Shown here piece by piece: positions 32,356 through 40,041 of a DNA stretch of 48,492 bases (positions within the stretch are counted from its first letter, which is position 1; the number at the start of each line of letters is the position of its first letter). The position numbers were made by a program, and so were the translations under genes. The DNA comes from Candidatus Merdivicinus faecavium (GTDB lineage: Bacteria > Bacillota > Clostridia > Oscillospirales > Ruminococcaceae): the NCBI GenBank assembly GCA_018716285.1, contig DVKD01000037.1, forward strand, positions 1 to 48,492, given 5' to 3'. The notes under the pieces were generated by a model. It did no database searches, was not told the DNA's origin, and saw only the letters and a list, made by a program, of their open reading frames with translations.

Positions 32356-33138
32356 TTATTTCCCGATCGGCAGCCACTCGAGGACGGTCTGGATCTTTTC
32401 GTCCCAGTATTTCCACTGATGATCCCCGGGTGAATCCTCGTAGGTCAGGTCGTAGCCGAGGCTCTTCAGGTGGTCGCGCATCCGCAGGTTGCCCTCATAG
32501 AGGAAATCCTCGGTGCCGCACCACTGGTACATCTTGGGCAGCGGCTTGCCCGAGGCGGCCAGCTTTTCCGCCAGGTAAAAGAGGTCGTTGTCCGAGCCCT
32601 TGACCTTCGACAGGTCGCCAAAAACGCCCTCAGTGATGGGGTTGCGCTCCGGGCGGTCGGCCAGGATGGAAACCAGATCCACCGCGCCGGAGAGGGACGC
32701 AACCGCGCTGAAGGTGTCGCTGGCGCGGAGACCGAGCTTGAAGGCGCCGTAGCCGCCCATCGAAAGGCCGGCCGCGAAGGTGTCCTCCCGCCGGTCGGAC
32801 ATGCCGTTGAAGAAGGAGCGGCAGATCTCGGGCAGTTCCTCGGAGATATAAGTCCAGTAGCGGTAGCCGTACTGGGTGTCGGTATAGTAGGCGAGGTGGG
32901 TGGTCGGCATGACGACGGCGATGCCGTAATCATTGGCGTACCGCTCGATCGAGGTGCGGCGCTGCCAGATGGTCTGGTCGTCGCTGTAGCCGTGCAGGAG
33001 GTAGAGGGTCGGATACTTGCCGTCCCCTCCTTTGCCCTCCATGCCGATCTGTCCGGTCGTGCGCTGCGGGACAATTACATCCATCTGCACGCACATCCCG
33101 AGGACGTTGGAAAAGAAATCCACATGCATCAGTGCCAT
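32356..33138 (-). CDS. alpha/beta-hydrolase esterase (EstA/tributyrin esterase type)
   Basis: A 260-residue esterase of the esterase D/antigen 85-like group, probably cytoplasmic because no signal peptide is seen. The nucleophile elbow is AAGLSMGGYGA (Ser in GLSMGG). The acid is probably the Asp in QWCGTEDFLYEG and the His is in SPGDHQWKYW. The start MALMHVDFFSNVLGMCVQMD matches the family (HVxFxSxxLxMxxxxxVxxP). ATG 33138 has TAGGAG eight bases upstream and its own promoter. Substrates in this family are short-chain or aryl esters; the exact one is unknown. Confidence 0.85.
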   Translation of the reverse strand: MALMHVDFFSNVLGMCVQMDVIVPQRTTGQIGMEGKGGDGKYPTLYLLHGYSDDQTIWQRRTSIERYANDYGIAVVMPTTHLAYYTDTQYGYRYWTYISEELPEICRSFFNGMSDRREDTFAAGLSMGGYGAFKLGLRASDTFSAVASLSGAVDLVSILADRPERNPITEGVFGDLSKVKGSDNDLFYLAEKLAASGKPLPKMYQWCGTEDFLYEGNLRMRDHLKSLGYDLTYEDSPGDHQWKYWDEKIQTVLEWLPIGK

Positions 33139-33170
33139 AATTTTTCGCTCCTATCTGGTCTTTTTTCTCT

Positions 33171-33199
33171 ATTTTACCACAGTTTTTCCGGAAATGCAA
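33171..33199 (-). promoter_or_regulatory. sigma-A promoter for the esterase gene
   Basis: TTGCAT (33194-33199), 17 bases, TAAAAT (33171-33176) with a TGG extension, minus strand. Confidence 0.7.
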
Positions 33200-33210
33200 T
33201 CCATTTTTCA

Positions 33211-33230
33211 GGGTGAAACGAAGTTCACCC
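33211..33230. repeat. inverted repeat at the end of the UroD-family gene
   Basis: GGGTGAA and TTCACCC (33211-33217, 33224-33230) form a perfect 7-bp stem with a 6-base loop that overlaps the stop codon of the UroD-family gene and lies just upstream of the esterase promoter. No T tract follows on the minus strand, so it may be a weak terminator or an operator. Confidence 0.4.
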
Positions 33231-34283
33231 GCAATGTACCAGTCCGCGGAAACCGCCGGGGCGCCCGAGGTCCTGCTCCGCCCGTTCCCGGCTGAAGCCG
33301 AGGAGGGGGATGCCCTTCTCAACAGTGTTCCGGTAGATCGTCTCCATGTCGTTGAGATGCGGCTGGGAGAGATTGATACCGGTCAGGGAGGGGATGCGGC
33401 AGAGCGCTTCGATATAGTGGTCGCCGCGCCCGCAGAAATGGACAACTCCCCCGCCGAACCGCGCAAGCAGCTCCGCGTCGTAGGGCATCGCAAACTCCTC
33501 GTAAAGCGCCGGCGAGAGGTTCATGGCGCTGTCGTCCCGCAGCAGGATCCTGCCCCTGTGCATCAGGCTGCCCCAATGGCTGCCGAGCTCCCCCGCAGGA
33601 TAGAGGGCGAACCATTTGTCCAGGAAGGCGGCGTAAGTGTCGGTCGCCAGCCGCAGCATCCCGTGGACAAGCTCCGGCTCGTCGTACATGGCGTAGAACA
33701 TTTCCCCGCCCCACAGCAGCTCGCAGATGTCGAGCGGACCCTGGGCGTCGGGATGATAGACATGCACATAGCGGGAAATCTTGGGGTAGCCGGCAAACGC
33801 CTCGGCGAAAAACTCTCCCATCTCAAACACCTTGCGGCCAAAGCCGCCATTCAGGTCCGGCATTCCCTTTTCAAGGACTGCGCGGATCTTGTCGGTGTCG
33901 TTGAACGAATAGGTCGTCGGGAGAGTGTCCATTTCGTAGGGCATAGTAAAAATCTCCGCCCCGAAAAGGGAGGTAAGGATGCCGGTGCCGTAATTCGTGC
34001 GGACGTCGAGGACTCCGCTCCGCCCGGCAAGCGCGCGGGACACCCTTTCGAGCTGGCTTACGAGCATCAGCTCGTAATCTTCGACGGCGTCGTTGATGCT
34101 GACGCTGCGGTACGGGACCGTGGGTTCGCTCACCCGGGCGCGGCGGGGCGTAAAGATGCCGCCGGTGAAATTCCCGTCAAGGAAGTTCTGCCACTGCCGC
34201 CGGTAATCCTCCTCGGTCTCCGGGTCGATCCGATTTTCGATGTCGGCAAGAAGGTCTTGCGTTTCCTTTTGAAGTTTCAGCAT
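33225..34283 (-). CDS. uroporphyrinogen decarboxylase-family protein, likely methyltransferase-like
   Basis: A 352-residue protein of the UroD fold. It carries VRTNYGTGILTSLFGAEIFT, QGPLDICELLWGGEMFYAMY and LRDDSAMNLSPALYEEFAMP, the last resembling the active-site stretch of corrinoid-using UroD relatives. VVHFCGRGDHYIEAL contains an H-x-C that in MtaA/MtbA-type methyltransferases helps bind zinc. No heme biosynthesis genes are near, so a role in heme synthesis is unlikely. No corrinoid protein gene is adjacent either, so the partner is unknown. ATG 34283 has AGAGGTG upstream and a promoter at 34331-34359. Confidence 0.78.
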   Translation of the reverse strand: MLKLQKETQDLLADIENRIDPETEEDYRRQWQNFLDGNFTGGIFTPRRARVSEPTVPYRSVSINDAVEDYELMLVSQLERVSRALAGRSGVLDVRTNYGTGILTSLFGAEIFTMPYEMDTLPTTYSFNDTDKIRAVLEKGMPDLNGGFGRKVFEMGEFFAEAFAGYPKISRYVHVYHPDAQGPLDICELLWGGEMFYAMYDEPELVHGMLRLATDTYAAFLDKWFALYPAGELGSHWGSLMHRGRILLRDDSAMNLSPALYEEFAMPYDAELLARFGGGVVHFCGRGDHYIEALCRIPSLTGINLSQPHLNDMETIYRNTVEKGIPLLGFSRERAEQDLGRPGGFRGLVHCG

Positions 34284-34330
34284 AATGATTCACCTCTTGA
34301 TTTTGCCTGCCGGGCAAGCGTTTCGACCTC

Positions 34331-34359
34331 ATTTTATCAAAGTTTTTTGTATAAATCAA
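34331..34359 (-). promoter_or_regulatory. sigma-A promoter for the UroD-family gene
   Basis: TTGATT (34354-34359), 17 bases, TAAAAT (34331-34336), minus strand. Confidence 0.7.
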
Positions 34360-34444
34360 GCTTTTTTCAGATATTTTCTCTGAAATTCAGCCTTTTTTCC
34401 CCGCTTTTTCAGCTGCCGTTCAGATCGTTTTCACCTCCTTCCTC

Positions 34445-34450
34445 TATAAT
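34445..34450 (+). promoter_or_regulatory. possible -10 box for the VTC-domain gene
   Basis: TATAAT, 30 bases before the start codon at 34481. The best -35-like sequence (TTCAGA) is 19-20 bases away, so the promoter is weak or needs an activator. Confidence 0.4.
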
Positions 34451-34480
34451 AAGGCTATCAAGCCAAACGGAGGTGTACAT

Positions 34481-35122
34481 ATGAGCCCAATAAAATTCCG
34501 CTGCGAGTGGAAGCAGCAGATCAGTACCGCAGATTATCAGATTCTCCGTTCGCGGCTGCGCGCGCTTTTGAAATATGACCCGCATGCCGGGGGAAAGGGC
34601 GGCTACCGCATCCGCAGCCTGTATTTTGACTATGCAGAGGGCGCAACGCAGCCGGAAATGGCGGAAGTCCCCTACCGCCGCGATCTTTTCCGGCTGCGCT
34701 TTTACGACAACGACCTCACCCATATTTCCCTGGAAAAGAAAAGCGTGAACGGCGCCCTCTGCTGTAAGGCAGCATCGCCTTTAAGCTTCTCCCAATGCAC
34801 CAGCATCCTGCGCGGCAACTGGCGCTGGCTGCGGGACGCGGACGAGCCGCTGCTGCGGGAGTTTTACTGGCAGATGGAGCTCAACCGGCTTCGCCCGAAA
34901 ACAGTCGCCGACTGCTGGCGCGAGCCTTTTCTCTACCCGACGGGAAACGTACGCATTACCCTGGACAGCCGGTTCCGGGCCGGGCCTGCTGCCGACTTCA
35001 CCGCGCTCGCCCTGCCCGCCGGCTCAGCGCCGGACAGCTTCATGATGCTTGTTGTCAAATACGATGAAGTCCTGCCGGCCTTTATCCGCTCCGCCCTGTT
35101 CCCGACGGGGCCGGCTGAATAA
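34481..35122 (+). CDS. VTC-domain protein (polyphosphate polymerase-like)
   Basis: A 213-residue protein of the VTC/CYTH tunnel fold, related to the yeast polyphosphate polymerase Vtc4. The basic and acidic pattern is visible: FRCEWKQQISTADYQILRSR, GGYRIRSLYFDYAEGA, RRDLFRLRFYDN, HISLEKKSVNGALCCK, RPKTVADCWREPFLYPTGNV, RITLDSRF and LVVKYDEVLPAFIRSAL. The C-terminus stops soon after, without the SKY-x-x-CR ending I associate with many members, so it may be slightly shortened. In Firmicutes these genes usually sit with a DUF4956 membrane protein and CotH; here it is alone. ATG 34481 has GGAGGT upstream. Confidence 0.82.
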   Translation: MSPIKFRCEWKQQISTADYQILRSRLRALLKYDPHAGGKGGYRIRSLYFDYAEGATQPEMAEVPYRRDLFRLRFYDNDLTHISLEKKSVNGALCCKAASPLSFSQCTSILRGNWRWLRDADEPLLREFYWQMELNRLRPKTVADCWREPFLYPTGNVRITLDSRFRAGPAADFTALALPAGSAPDSFMMLVVKYDEVLPAFIRSALFPTGPAE

Positions 35123-35131
35123 ATAAAGCTT

Positions 35132-35163
35132 CCCCCTCCTTTTCTGTTTGAAAAAGGAGGGGG
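35132..35163. terminator. bidirectional terminator
   Basis: CCCCCTCCTTTT (35132-35143) and AAAAGGAGGGGG (35152-35163) pair perfectly over 12 bp, between the convergent VTC and aspartate kinase genes. Confidence 0.85.
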
Positions 35164-35167
35164 ATTC

Positions 35168-36493
35168 CTACAGTTCCTCATCAGCTGTGATGAAGATATC
35201 GTAAATCGCGCGGATGGCTTTCTCAAAATCTCCGCTGCTGACGCCGATGATGATGTTGAGCTCGCTCGAACCCTGGTCGATCATCCGCACGTTGACCCGC
35301 GCGTGGGCGAGGGCGGAAAAGATGCGGCCGGCTGTCCCGTGGGCGGCCTTCATTCCGCGGCCGACCACCGCGACGAGGGCCAGATCCGATTCCAGCTCGA
35401 TGGAGTCCGGCTGAACTGCCCGGTGAATGCCGGCGATGACCTGTTGCTCGTAGGCGACGAATTCCGCCTCGTGGACCAGCACCGACATCGTGTCGATGCC
35501 GGAGGGGATATGTTCAAAAGAGATGCCGTACTGCTCAAAGACGTCGAGCACCTTCCGGCCGAAGCCGACCTCGGTGTTCATCATATCCTTGTCGATGGTG
35601 ACGGCGCAGAAGCCCTTTTTGCCCGCGATGCCGGTGATGGTATAGCGCGGCTTGCGGCAGGTGCTCTCGACAATGAGGGTGCCGGGGTCGTCGGGCTTGT
35701 TGGTATTGCGGATGTTGATCGGGATGGCTTCCTTGCGGACCGGGAAAATCGCATCCTCGTGCAGGACGCTGGCTCCCATGTAGGAAAGCTCCCGCAGCTC
35801 GCGGTAGGTAATGGTCTCGATCGGGACGGGGTTTTCAACGATGCGCGGGTCGGTGACCAGGAAGCCGGAGACGTCGGTCCAGTTCTCGTACAGATCTGCG
35901 CGGACCGCGCGGGCGACGATCGAACCGGTGATATCCGAGCCGCCGCGGGAAAAGGTCTTGATGCTGCCGTCCGGCATGGCGCCGTAAAAGCCGGGAATGA
36001 CCACCTTCTCCTCTCCGCTTAAGCGGCCGGAAAGGAGGCGGTTGGTCTCTTCCGAAAGAAAACGGCCCTGCTCGTCAAAGAGGATGACCTCGGCGGCATC
36101 CAGGAAGGTAAAGCCGAGAAAATGCGCGATGAGGATACCGTTTAAATACTCGCCGCGGGAAGCGGCGTAGTCCCGCCCCCTGCGGGCGCTGAAATCCTCT
36201 TCGATCCGGCGGAACTCTTCCTCAAGGGAAAGGGAGAGGCCCAGCCCGTCGATAATGCTCTGATAACGCGCTTTGATCCGGTCGAACAGCTTATGGTAAT
36301 CCCTGCCGGCCGAGGCGGCCTCGTAGCACTGATAGAGCAGGTCGGTAACCTTTTCGTCGCTCGCGGTGCGCTTGCCGGGAGCGGAAGGAACAACGTAGAG
36401 CCGGGAGGGGTCCGCGTGGATAATATCGGCGACCTTGCGGATCTGGTTCGCGTCCGCCAGCGAGCTGCCTCCAAATTTCGCAACCTTTTTCAT
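35168..36493 (-). CDS. lysC: aspartate kinase (monofunctional, with ACT domains)
   Basis: A 441-residue aspartokinase, the first step of lysine, threonine, methionine and diaminopimelate synthesis. The kinase domain begins MKKVAKFGGSSLADANQIRK. SRGEYLNGILIAHFLGF and TFSRGGSDITGSIVARAVRA follow, and two C-terminal ACT repeats (ITGIAGKKGFCAVTIDKDMM and VAVVGRGMKAAHGTAGRIFS) give allosteric control. ATG 36493 fits the family start. An in-frame ATG at 36508 directly abuts the AAAGGA ribosome site, so neither start is ideally spaced. A strong hairpin and a sigma-A promoter lie upstream. No homoserine dehydrogenase is fused. The symbol is by homology only. Confidence 0.92.
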   Translation of the reverse strand: MKKVAKFGGSSLADANQIRKVADIIHADPSRLYVVPSAPGKRTASDEKVTDLLYQCYEAASAGRDYHKLFDRIKARYQSIIDGLGLSLSLEEEFRRIEEDFSARRGRDYAASRGEYLNGILIAHFLGFTFLDAAEVILFDEQGRFLSEETNRLLSGRLSGEEKVVIPGFYGAMPDGSIKTFSRGGSDITGSIVARAVRADLYENWTDVSGFLVTDPRIVENPVPIETITYRELRELSYMGASVLHEDAIFPVRKEAIPINIRNTNKPDDPGTLIVESTCRKPRYTITGIAGKKGFCAVTIDKDMMNTEVGFGRKVLDVFEQYGISFEHIPSGIDTMSVLVHEAEFVAYEQQVIAGIHRAVQPDSIELESDLALVAVVGRGMKAAHGTAGRIFSALAHARVNVRMIDQGSSELNIIIGVSSGDFEKAIRAIYDIFITADEEL

Positions 36494-36519
36494 AACCTGA
36501 TGTGGCATTCCTTTCGTAT

Positions 36520-36548
36520 CCGGGGCGAAAAACGGTTTTCCGCCCCGG
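36520..36548 (-). promoter_or_regulatory. strong hairpin in the aspartate kinase leader
   Basis: A 13-bp stem (36520-36532 with 36536-36548, one G-U pair on the minus strand) with a 3-base loop ends a few bases before the ribosome site. No T tract follows on the minus strand, so it is not a terminator; mRNA protection or translational control is possible. It does not look like a lysine riboswitch. Confidence 0.65.
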
Positions 36549-36573
36549 CTTCATTCTGTCATAACTCTGCTTT

Positions 36574-36602
36574 AGTATACCACAAGATGCAGAATCTGGC
36601 AA
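36574..36602 (-). promoter_or_regulatory. sigma-A promoter for aspartate kinase
   Basis: TTGCCA (36597-36602), 17 bases, TATACT (36574-36579) with a TGG extension, minus strand. Confidence 0.75.
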
Positions 36603-36628
36603 CCGTTCCGGCGCATTTTCCCGGGCTT

Positions 36629-37567
36629 TTACTCAGAATCCTTCTCTTTGGCATGATGATTGCCGTTGTCAAAGCTGACCGGATAGTGCAAAACGCCCCA
36701 CTCTTCCCCCGCGAACATCCGCGCATAGCGGTCCATCAGCCCGAGCACCTTCTCCTCCGCCAGGCAGATAATCTCCAGGACGCTTTCACAGCGGAGATGC
36801 TCCGGCTCATCCGGGCTGCGCCAGCCGCGCTTTTTGAGGTTCAGCGCATCCCAGGCAGGGATATGCGTCTTCAAATGGCTGGAAACATCGCTCCATTCCG
36901 GGCGGACCAGACCGGCGCAGCGGGCGGCCTTCTGAAGCTCCCGGCCCCGGCGGTAAAGCAGGTCCTCTACAAGCAGCATATCTGCAAAGGAGTGGGCGGT
37001 CTCTTCGGCGGGAAGGACCTCGCCGTAGACCTCCAGCAGGACGGTTTCATAAAGCTCCCCGATTATCCATTTCTGTCCGGTGGGAAGATGGTGGCCGTCA
37101 TAGGGATGGTATTCGGCGATGTCCCGCCCCTCCCAGCGGTCATAGAGGGCGATATCAATATCCGTCTCAATCTGGCAGTGGATTACGCCGCCGCCGATGT
37201 GGGGGTTGCGCTCCATTCCCTTGCGCTGGAGGGCATAGACATAGGGATGGATCTCGCTGTCCAGCGCATAATGGCAGAGGAAGCCGTAAAAATAGGCGAG
37301 CAGGACCTCCCTTTTTTCTCCCGACTGACGGCGGATATGCTCTGTCATCGCGGCAAACAGCCGGTCGGTCCATTCGCTGTGCATCCGGTTGCCCAGGCGG
37401 TGGAACGGGCCTCCCCCATTCCAAAGCTGGCGGAAAAACAGGATATCCGGCCCCTGGAAGCCCCATCGGAACGCCTCCGGACACCGCTCTGCAGCCTCCC
37501 GCACCGCGGCGGGCGCTTCCCGCTCCACCATCATGCCAAACAGATCATGGGTCAAAAAATCAGCCAT
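36629..37567 (-). CDS. zinc-dependent phospholipase C-like protein
   Basis: A 312-residue protein of the zinc-dependent phospholipase C fold. His/Asp residues in the right places are FLTHDLFGMMVE (N-terminal), FQGPDILFFRQLW, HRLGNRMHSEW, FLCHYALDSEIHPYVYALQR and HCQIETDIDIALYDRW. These form the three-metal site pattern of such enzymes. No signal peptide is visible, so unlike secreted toxins it is probably cytoplasmic, as in many uncharacterised Clostridia homologues. Substrate unknown. The ribosome site is weak (GAGGAAG). It follows the AlkZ-like gene by 19 bases and may be co-transcribed. Confidence 0.8.
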   Translation of the reverse strand: MADFLTHDLFGMMVEREAPAAVREAAERCPEAFRWGFQGPDILFFRQLWNGGGPFHRLGNRMHSEWTDRLFAAMTEHIRRQSGEKREVLLAYFYGFLCHYALDSEIHPYVYALQRKGMERNPHIGGGVIHCQIETDIDIALYDRWEGRDIAEYHPYDGHHLPTGQKWIIGELYETVLLEVYGEVLPAEETAHSFADMLLVEDLLYRRGRELQKAARCAGLVRPEWSDVSSHLKTHIPAWDALNLKKRGWRSPDEPEHLRCESVLEIICLAEEKVLGLMDRYARMFAGEEWGVLHYPVSFDNGNHHAKEKDSE

Positions 37568-37586
37568 GACAATCTTCCTCCATTTC

Positions 37587-38618
37587 TTATTTGAGATATT
37601 GCCCGCAGTAGCGCATCAGGCGGCTCGCGGGATTTTCAGCCTGGACAGCCGTAAGGATCTCCTCCCGGCGGAGCGCCCAGCTCTCCGGCGGGAGATTCAG
37701 GACAATGTCCTCCACATCAAAGGGTCCGTTGCGGAATTTGCCGACCACTGCGCCGCAGAATTCCCCGTCGATGAGCAGGTACTGCAGCACTTCAAAATCC
37801 GGGTAGCGGTAAACCTCCCGCAGCCAGTTCTCGTTGCATTTGACAAGATAATCGTTGCGGTGCAGAACAAAAACGCTTCTGGGCACATCCAGTTCTTCGC
37901 CCTCGAGGGAAGGCAGATCCTCCGGCAGCGCATAGCCGTCGCGGAACGGGACAAGCTTGCCTTCCGCAGCCAGCTCCTCAAAGGCTGTCTGGATTTTGCG
38001 GGCAGGCAGCTGATAAAAGCTCCGCGCCCCATCCACATAAGCGATGCCGTTTAAGCGGGTATAGCGGAGCAGGACGATACGTAGCGCTTCTTCCTGCGGG
38101 GGCATCTCAGCAGACAGATCGGGGAACACCTCCTCCATCGGGCGCCAGCAGCGGTCCCACTCGCTGTCAATCTGATCCTCGAGCACCAGGAAGCGCTGCT
38201 GCAGCCGGTGAAGCACCGCGGTAATTTCGCGGGCAAGCATGCCGGTGAATTCCCGGATCAGCCCAACGCTGAGCGGCCCCTCCCGCCTGAGCAGCGATAA
38301 AAGCTCCTCCTCCGCGTGGGTGGGGACGCCGGCCTTGCGGTAAAGAGCTGCAAAAAGCGGGAGTTCATCCGCAAACACATAGCCGATACTGCCTTTCTGA
38401 AACCTGCCCTTGACGATCCGCCGCTCCGTCCGCCAGGAAAAACAAGGGGCTGTACTGTCAAACTCCGTCCGGTGGCGCAGTTCGGGCGGGCTGCCGGGGC
38501 AGCACCAATAGGGAGTCGCCACAGGGGACATATCGCGAAACAACTGTTCCAGCTCATCGGGACCGGCCTTGGGGGAAAAATGCTGCCGGGCCATTCGTAA
38601 GGCTACCGCATTTTTCAT
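37587..38618 (-). CDS. winged-helix DNA-binding protein, AlkZ/YcaQ-like (HTH_42)
   Basis: A 343-residue protein resembling the HTH_42 family, whose members AlkZ and YcaQ are DNA glycosylases that remove bulky or crosslinked alkylated bases. Visible parts: an N-terminal LRMARQHFSPKAG, the middle LLSLLRREGPLSVGLIREFT (a winged-helix-like segment), EALRIVLLRYTRLNGIAYVD, and the DVPRSVFVLHRNDYLVKCNE and FEVLQYLLIDGEFCGAVVGK regions. It is shorter than E. coli YcaQ (about 410 residues) and I could not find the catalytic QxQ or QxD motif with certainty, so glycosylase activity is unproven. ATG 38618 has AGGAGCG upstream. Confidence 0.65.
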   Translation of the reverse strand: MKNAVALRMARQHFSPKAGPDELEQLFRDMSPVATPYWCCPGSPPELRHRTEFDSTAPCFSWRTERRIVKGRFQKGSIGYVFADELPLFAALYRKAGVPTHAEEELLSLLRREGPLSVGLIREFTGMLAREITAVLHRLQQRFLVLEDQIDSEWDRCWRPMEEVFPDLSAEMPPQEEALRIVLLRYTRLNGIAYVDGARSFYQLPARKIQTAFEELAAEGKLVPFRDGYALPEDLPSLEGEELDVPRSVFVLHRNDYLVKCNENWLREVYRYPDFEVLQYLLIDGEFCGAVVGKFRNGPFDVEDIVLNLPPESWALRREEILTAVQAENPASRLMRYCGQYLK

Positions 38619-38661
38619 GCAAACACGCTCCTATTTGACAAATTACAGGCTTTTCAATTAA

Positions 38662-38690
38662 ATTATACACAAAACCTCTTTACAAAGAAA
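38662..38690 (-). promoter_or_regulatory. promoter for the AlkZ-like gene
   Basis: TTTCTT (38685-38690), 17 bases, TATAAT (38662-38667), minus strand. The -35 box lies inside the inverted repeat at 38672-38697. Confidence 0.55.
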
Positions 38691-38697
38691 GAGGTTT
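38672..38697. promoter_or_regulatory. 10-bp inverted repeat covering both divergent -35 boxes
   Basis: AAACCTCTTT (38672-38681) and AAAGAGGTTT (38688-38697) are perfect inverted repeats six bases apart. They span the -35 boxes of the promoters for the MFS gene and for the AlkZ-like gene. A dimeric regulator bound here could control both; no regulator gene is adjacent. Confidence 0.6.
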
Positions 38698-38707
38698 CCT
38701 GTAAAAT
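38679..38707 (+). promoter_or_regulatory. sigma-A promoter for the MFS transporter
   Basis: TTTACA (38679-38684), 17 bases, TAAAAT (38702-38707). Confidence 0.75.
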
Positions 38708-38744
38708 TAAAATAACGTTAAAATTTTTCGAGAGGAGCCCTGTC

Positions 38745-39983
38745 ATGTCAAACGAAAAACTCACCAAAATCGAAAAAAGCTGGATTCTCTACGACGTCGC
38801 AAACTCCGCTTTTATCCTCCTCGTTTCTACGACCATCCCCATCTTTTTCCGCAGTCTCGCCGAAGCAGAAGGCTTTTCCCCCGAACAGGCGACCGGCATC
38901 TGGGGGACGGTGACTTCGGTGGCCGTCATCATCCTGGCGGTCCTCTCCCCCATTCTCGGAGCGATCGCAGACTACAACGGGATGAAAAAGAAAATGTTCA
39001 CCGCCTCCCTGCTGCTGGGCGTCGCCGGGCTGATCAGCCTGTCGGTGACGACCGAATGGGCCGCCTTCCTTGTATTATTTGTCATTGCCCGGATCGGTTA
39101 TACAGCCTGCAACGTCTTTTACGACTCAATGCTGACCGACATTACGACGGACGAAAAGATGGACATGGTCTCCTCCCACGGCTTTGCCTGGGGATACATC
39201 GGCAGCTGCATCCCGTTCATCATCGGGATCGTGCTGATCTTCACCCTCCCGTTCGGGCTGACGACACAGGCAGCGACCCAGCTCTCCTTCCTCATCACCG
39301 CGGTGTGGTGGATCGCGCTGACCGTCCCGCTGCTCAGGCGCTACAAGCAGACCTACTACCTGGAAGACCGCAAAGGCAAGGTTGCGGACGCCTTCCGCAG
39401 AATCGGCCAGACTTTCAAAAAAATCTGCAAGAACAAGCGGCTGCTCTTCTTCATCCTCGCCTATTTCTGCTACATCGACGGGGTCAACACCATCATTTCG
39501 ATGTCCACCTCCTACGGCGCGGAGGTTGGGATTTCGGACACCAGCATGATTTTAGCGCTACTGCTCACCCAGTTCATCGCCTTCCCCTGCGCGATCATCA
39601 GCGGCAGGCTGGCGAAGCGGTTTGGGGCCATCAAGCTGGTCAAATTCTTTATCCTCTGCTACATCGCGATCTGCCTGTTCGGCTACCAGCTGGACAAAGC
39701 CTGGGAATTCTGGCTCTTAGCTGTCGCGGTCGGCATCTGCCAGGGCGGCATCCAGGCGCTTTCGCGCTCCTATTACGGCAAGATCATCCCCAAAGAGGAA
39801 TCGAACGAGTATTTCGGCTTCTTCGATATCTTCGGCAAGTTCGCCGATTTCTTCGGCCCGCTCATCATCTCGATCTGCGCGTTTACGCTTGGTTCCTCCA
39901 CCTATGGGATCCTGGCGCTGGTTGTCCTCTTTGTCGTCGGCTTTGTTCTGCTGCTCCGGTCGGAAAAGCACGCAAAAGAGTGA
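38745..39983 (+). CDS. MFS transporter (UMF1/Atg22-like)
   Basis: A 412-residue membrane protein with about 12 hydrophobic helices. It begins SWILYDVANSAFILLVSTTI, the hallmark YD-x-ANSAF of the Atg22/UMF1 branch of the major facilitator superfamily. GAIADYNGMKKKMF after helix 3 is the MFS loop signature, and GICQGGIQALSRSYYGKIIP with EYFGFFDIFGKFADFFGPLI lies in the second half. Yeast Atg22 exports amino acids from vacuoles; bacterial substrates are unknown. ATG 38745 has AGGAG upstream. It is divergent from the AlkZ-like gene and shares a symmetrical operator-like sequence with it. Confidence 0.88.
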   Translation: MSNEKLTKIEKSWILYDVANSAFILLVSTTIPIFFRSLAEAEGFSPEQATGIWGTVTSVAVIILAVLSPILGAIADYNGMKKKMFTASLLLGVAGLISLSVTTEWAAFLVLFVIARIGYTACNVFYDSMLTDITTDEKMDMVSSHGFAWGYIGSCIPFIIGIVLIFTLPFGLTTQAATQLSFLITAVWWIALTVPLLRRYKQTYYLEDRKGKVADAFRRIGQTFKKICKNKRLLFFILAYFCYIDGVNTIISMSTSYGAEVGISDTSMILALLLTQFIAFPCAIISGRLAKRFGAIKLVKFFILCYIAICLFGYQLDKAWEFWLLAVAVGICQGGIQALSRSYYGKIIPKEESNEYFGFFDIFGKFADFFGPLIISICAFTLGSSTYGILALVVLFVVGFVLLLRSEKHAKE

Positions 39984-39993
39984 AAAACAAAAG

Positions 39994-40032
39994 AAAAGCA
40001 ACGGCATGGCTGCGCGCTGTGCCGTTGCTTTT
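39994..40032. terminator. bidirectional terminator
   Basis: AAAAGCAACGGCA (39994-40006) and TGCCGTTGCTTTT (40020-40032) pair perfectly over 13 bp, ending both the MFS transcript and the convergent arginine operon. Confidence 0.9.
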
Positions 40033-40041
40033 TGCTGCCGT

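Noticed and set aside
36520-36548. Lysine riboswitch upstream of aspartate kinase
   Set aside because: The leader is short and has a single hairpin, not the five-helix L-box.
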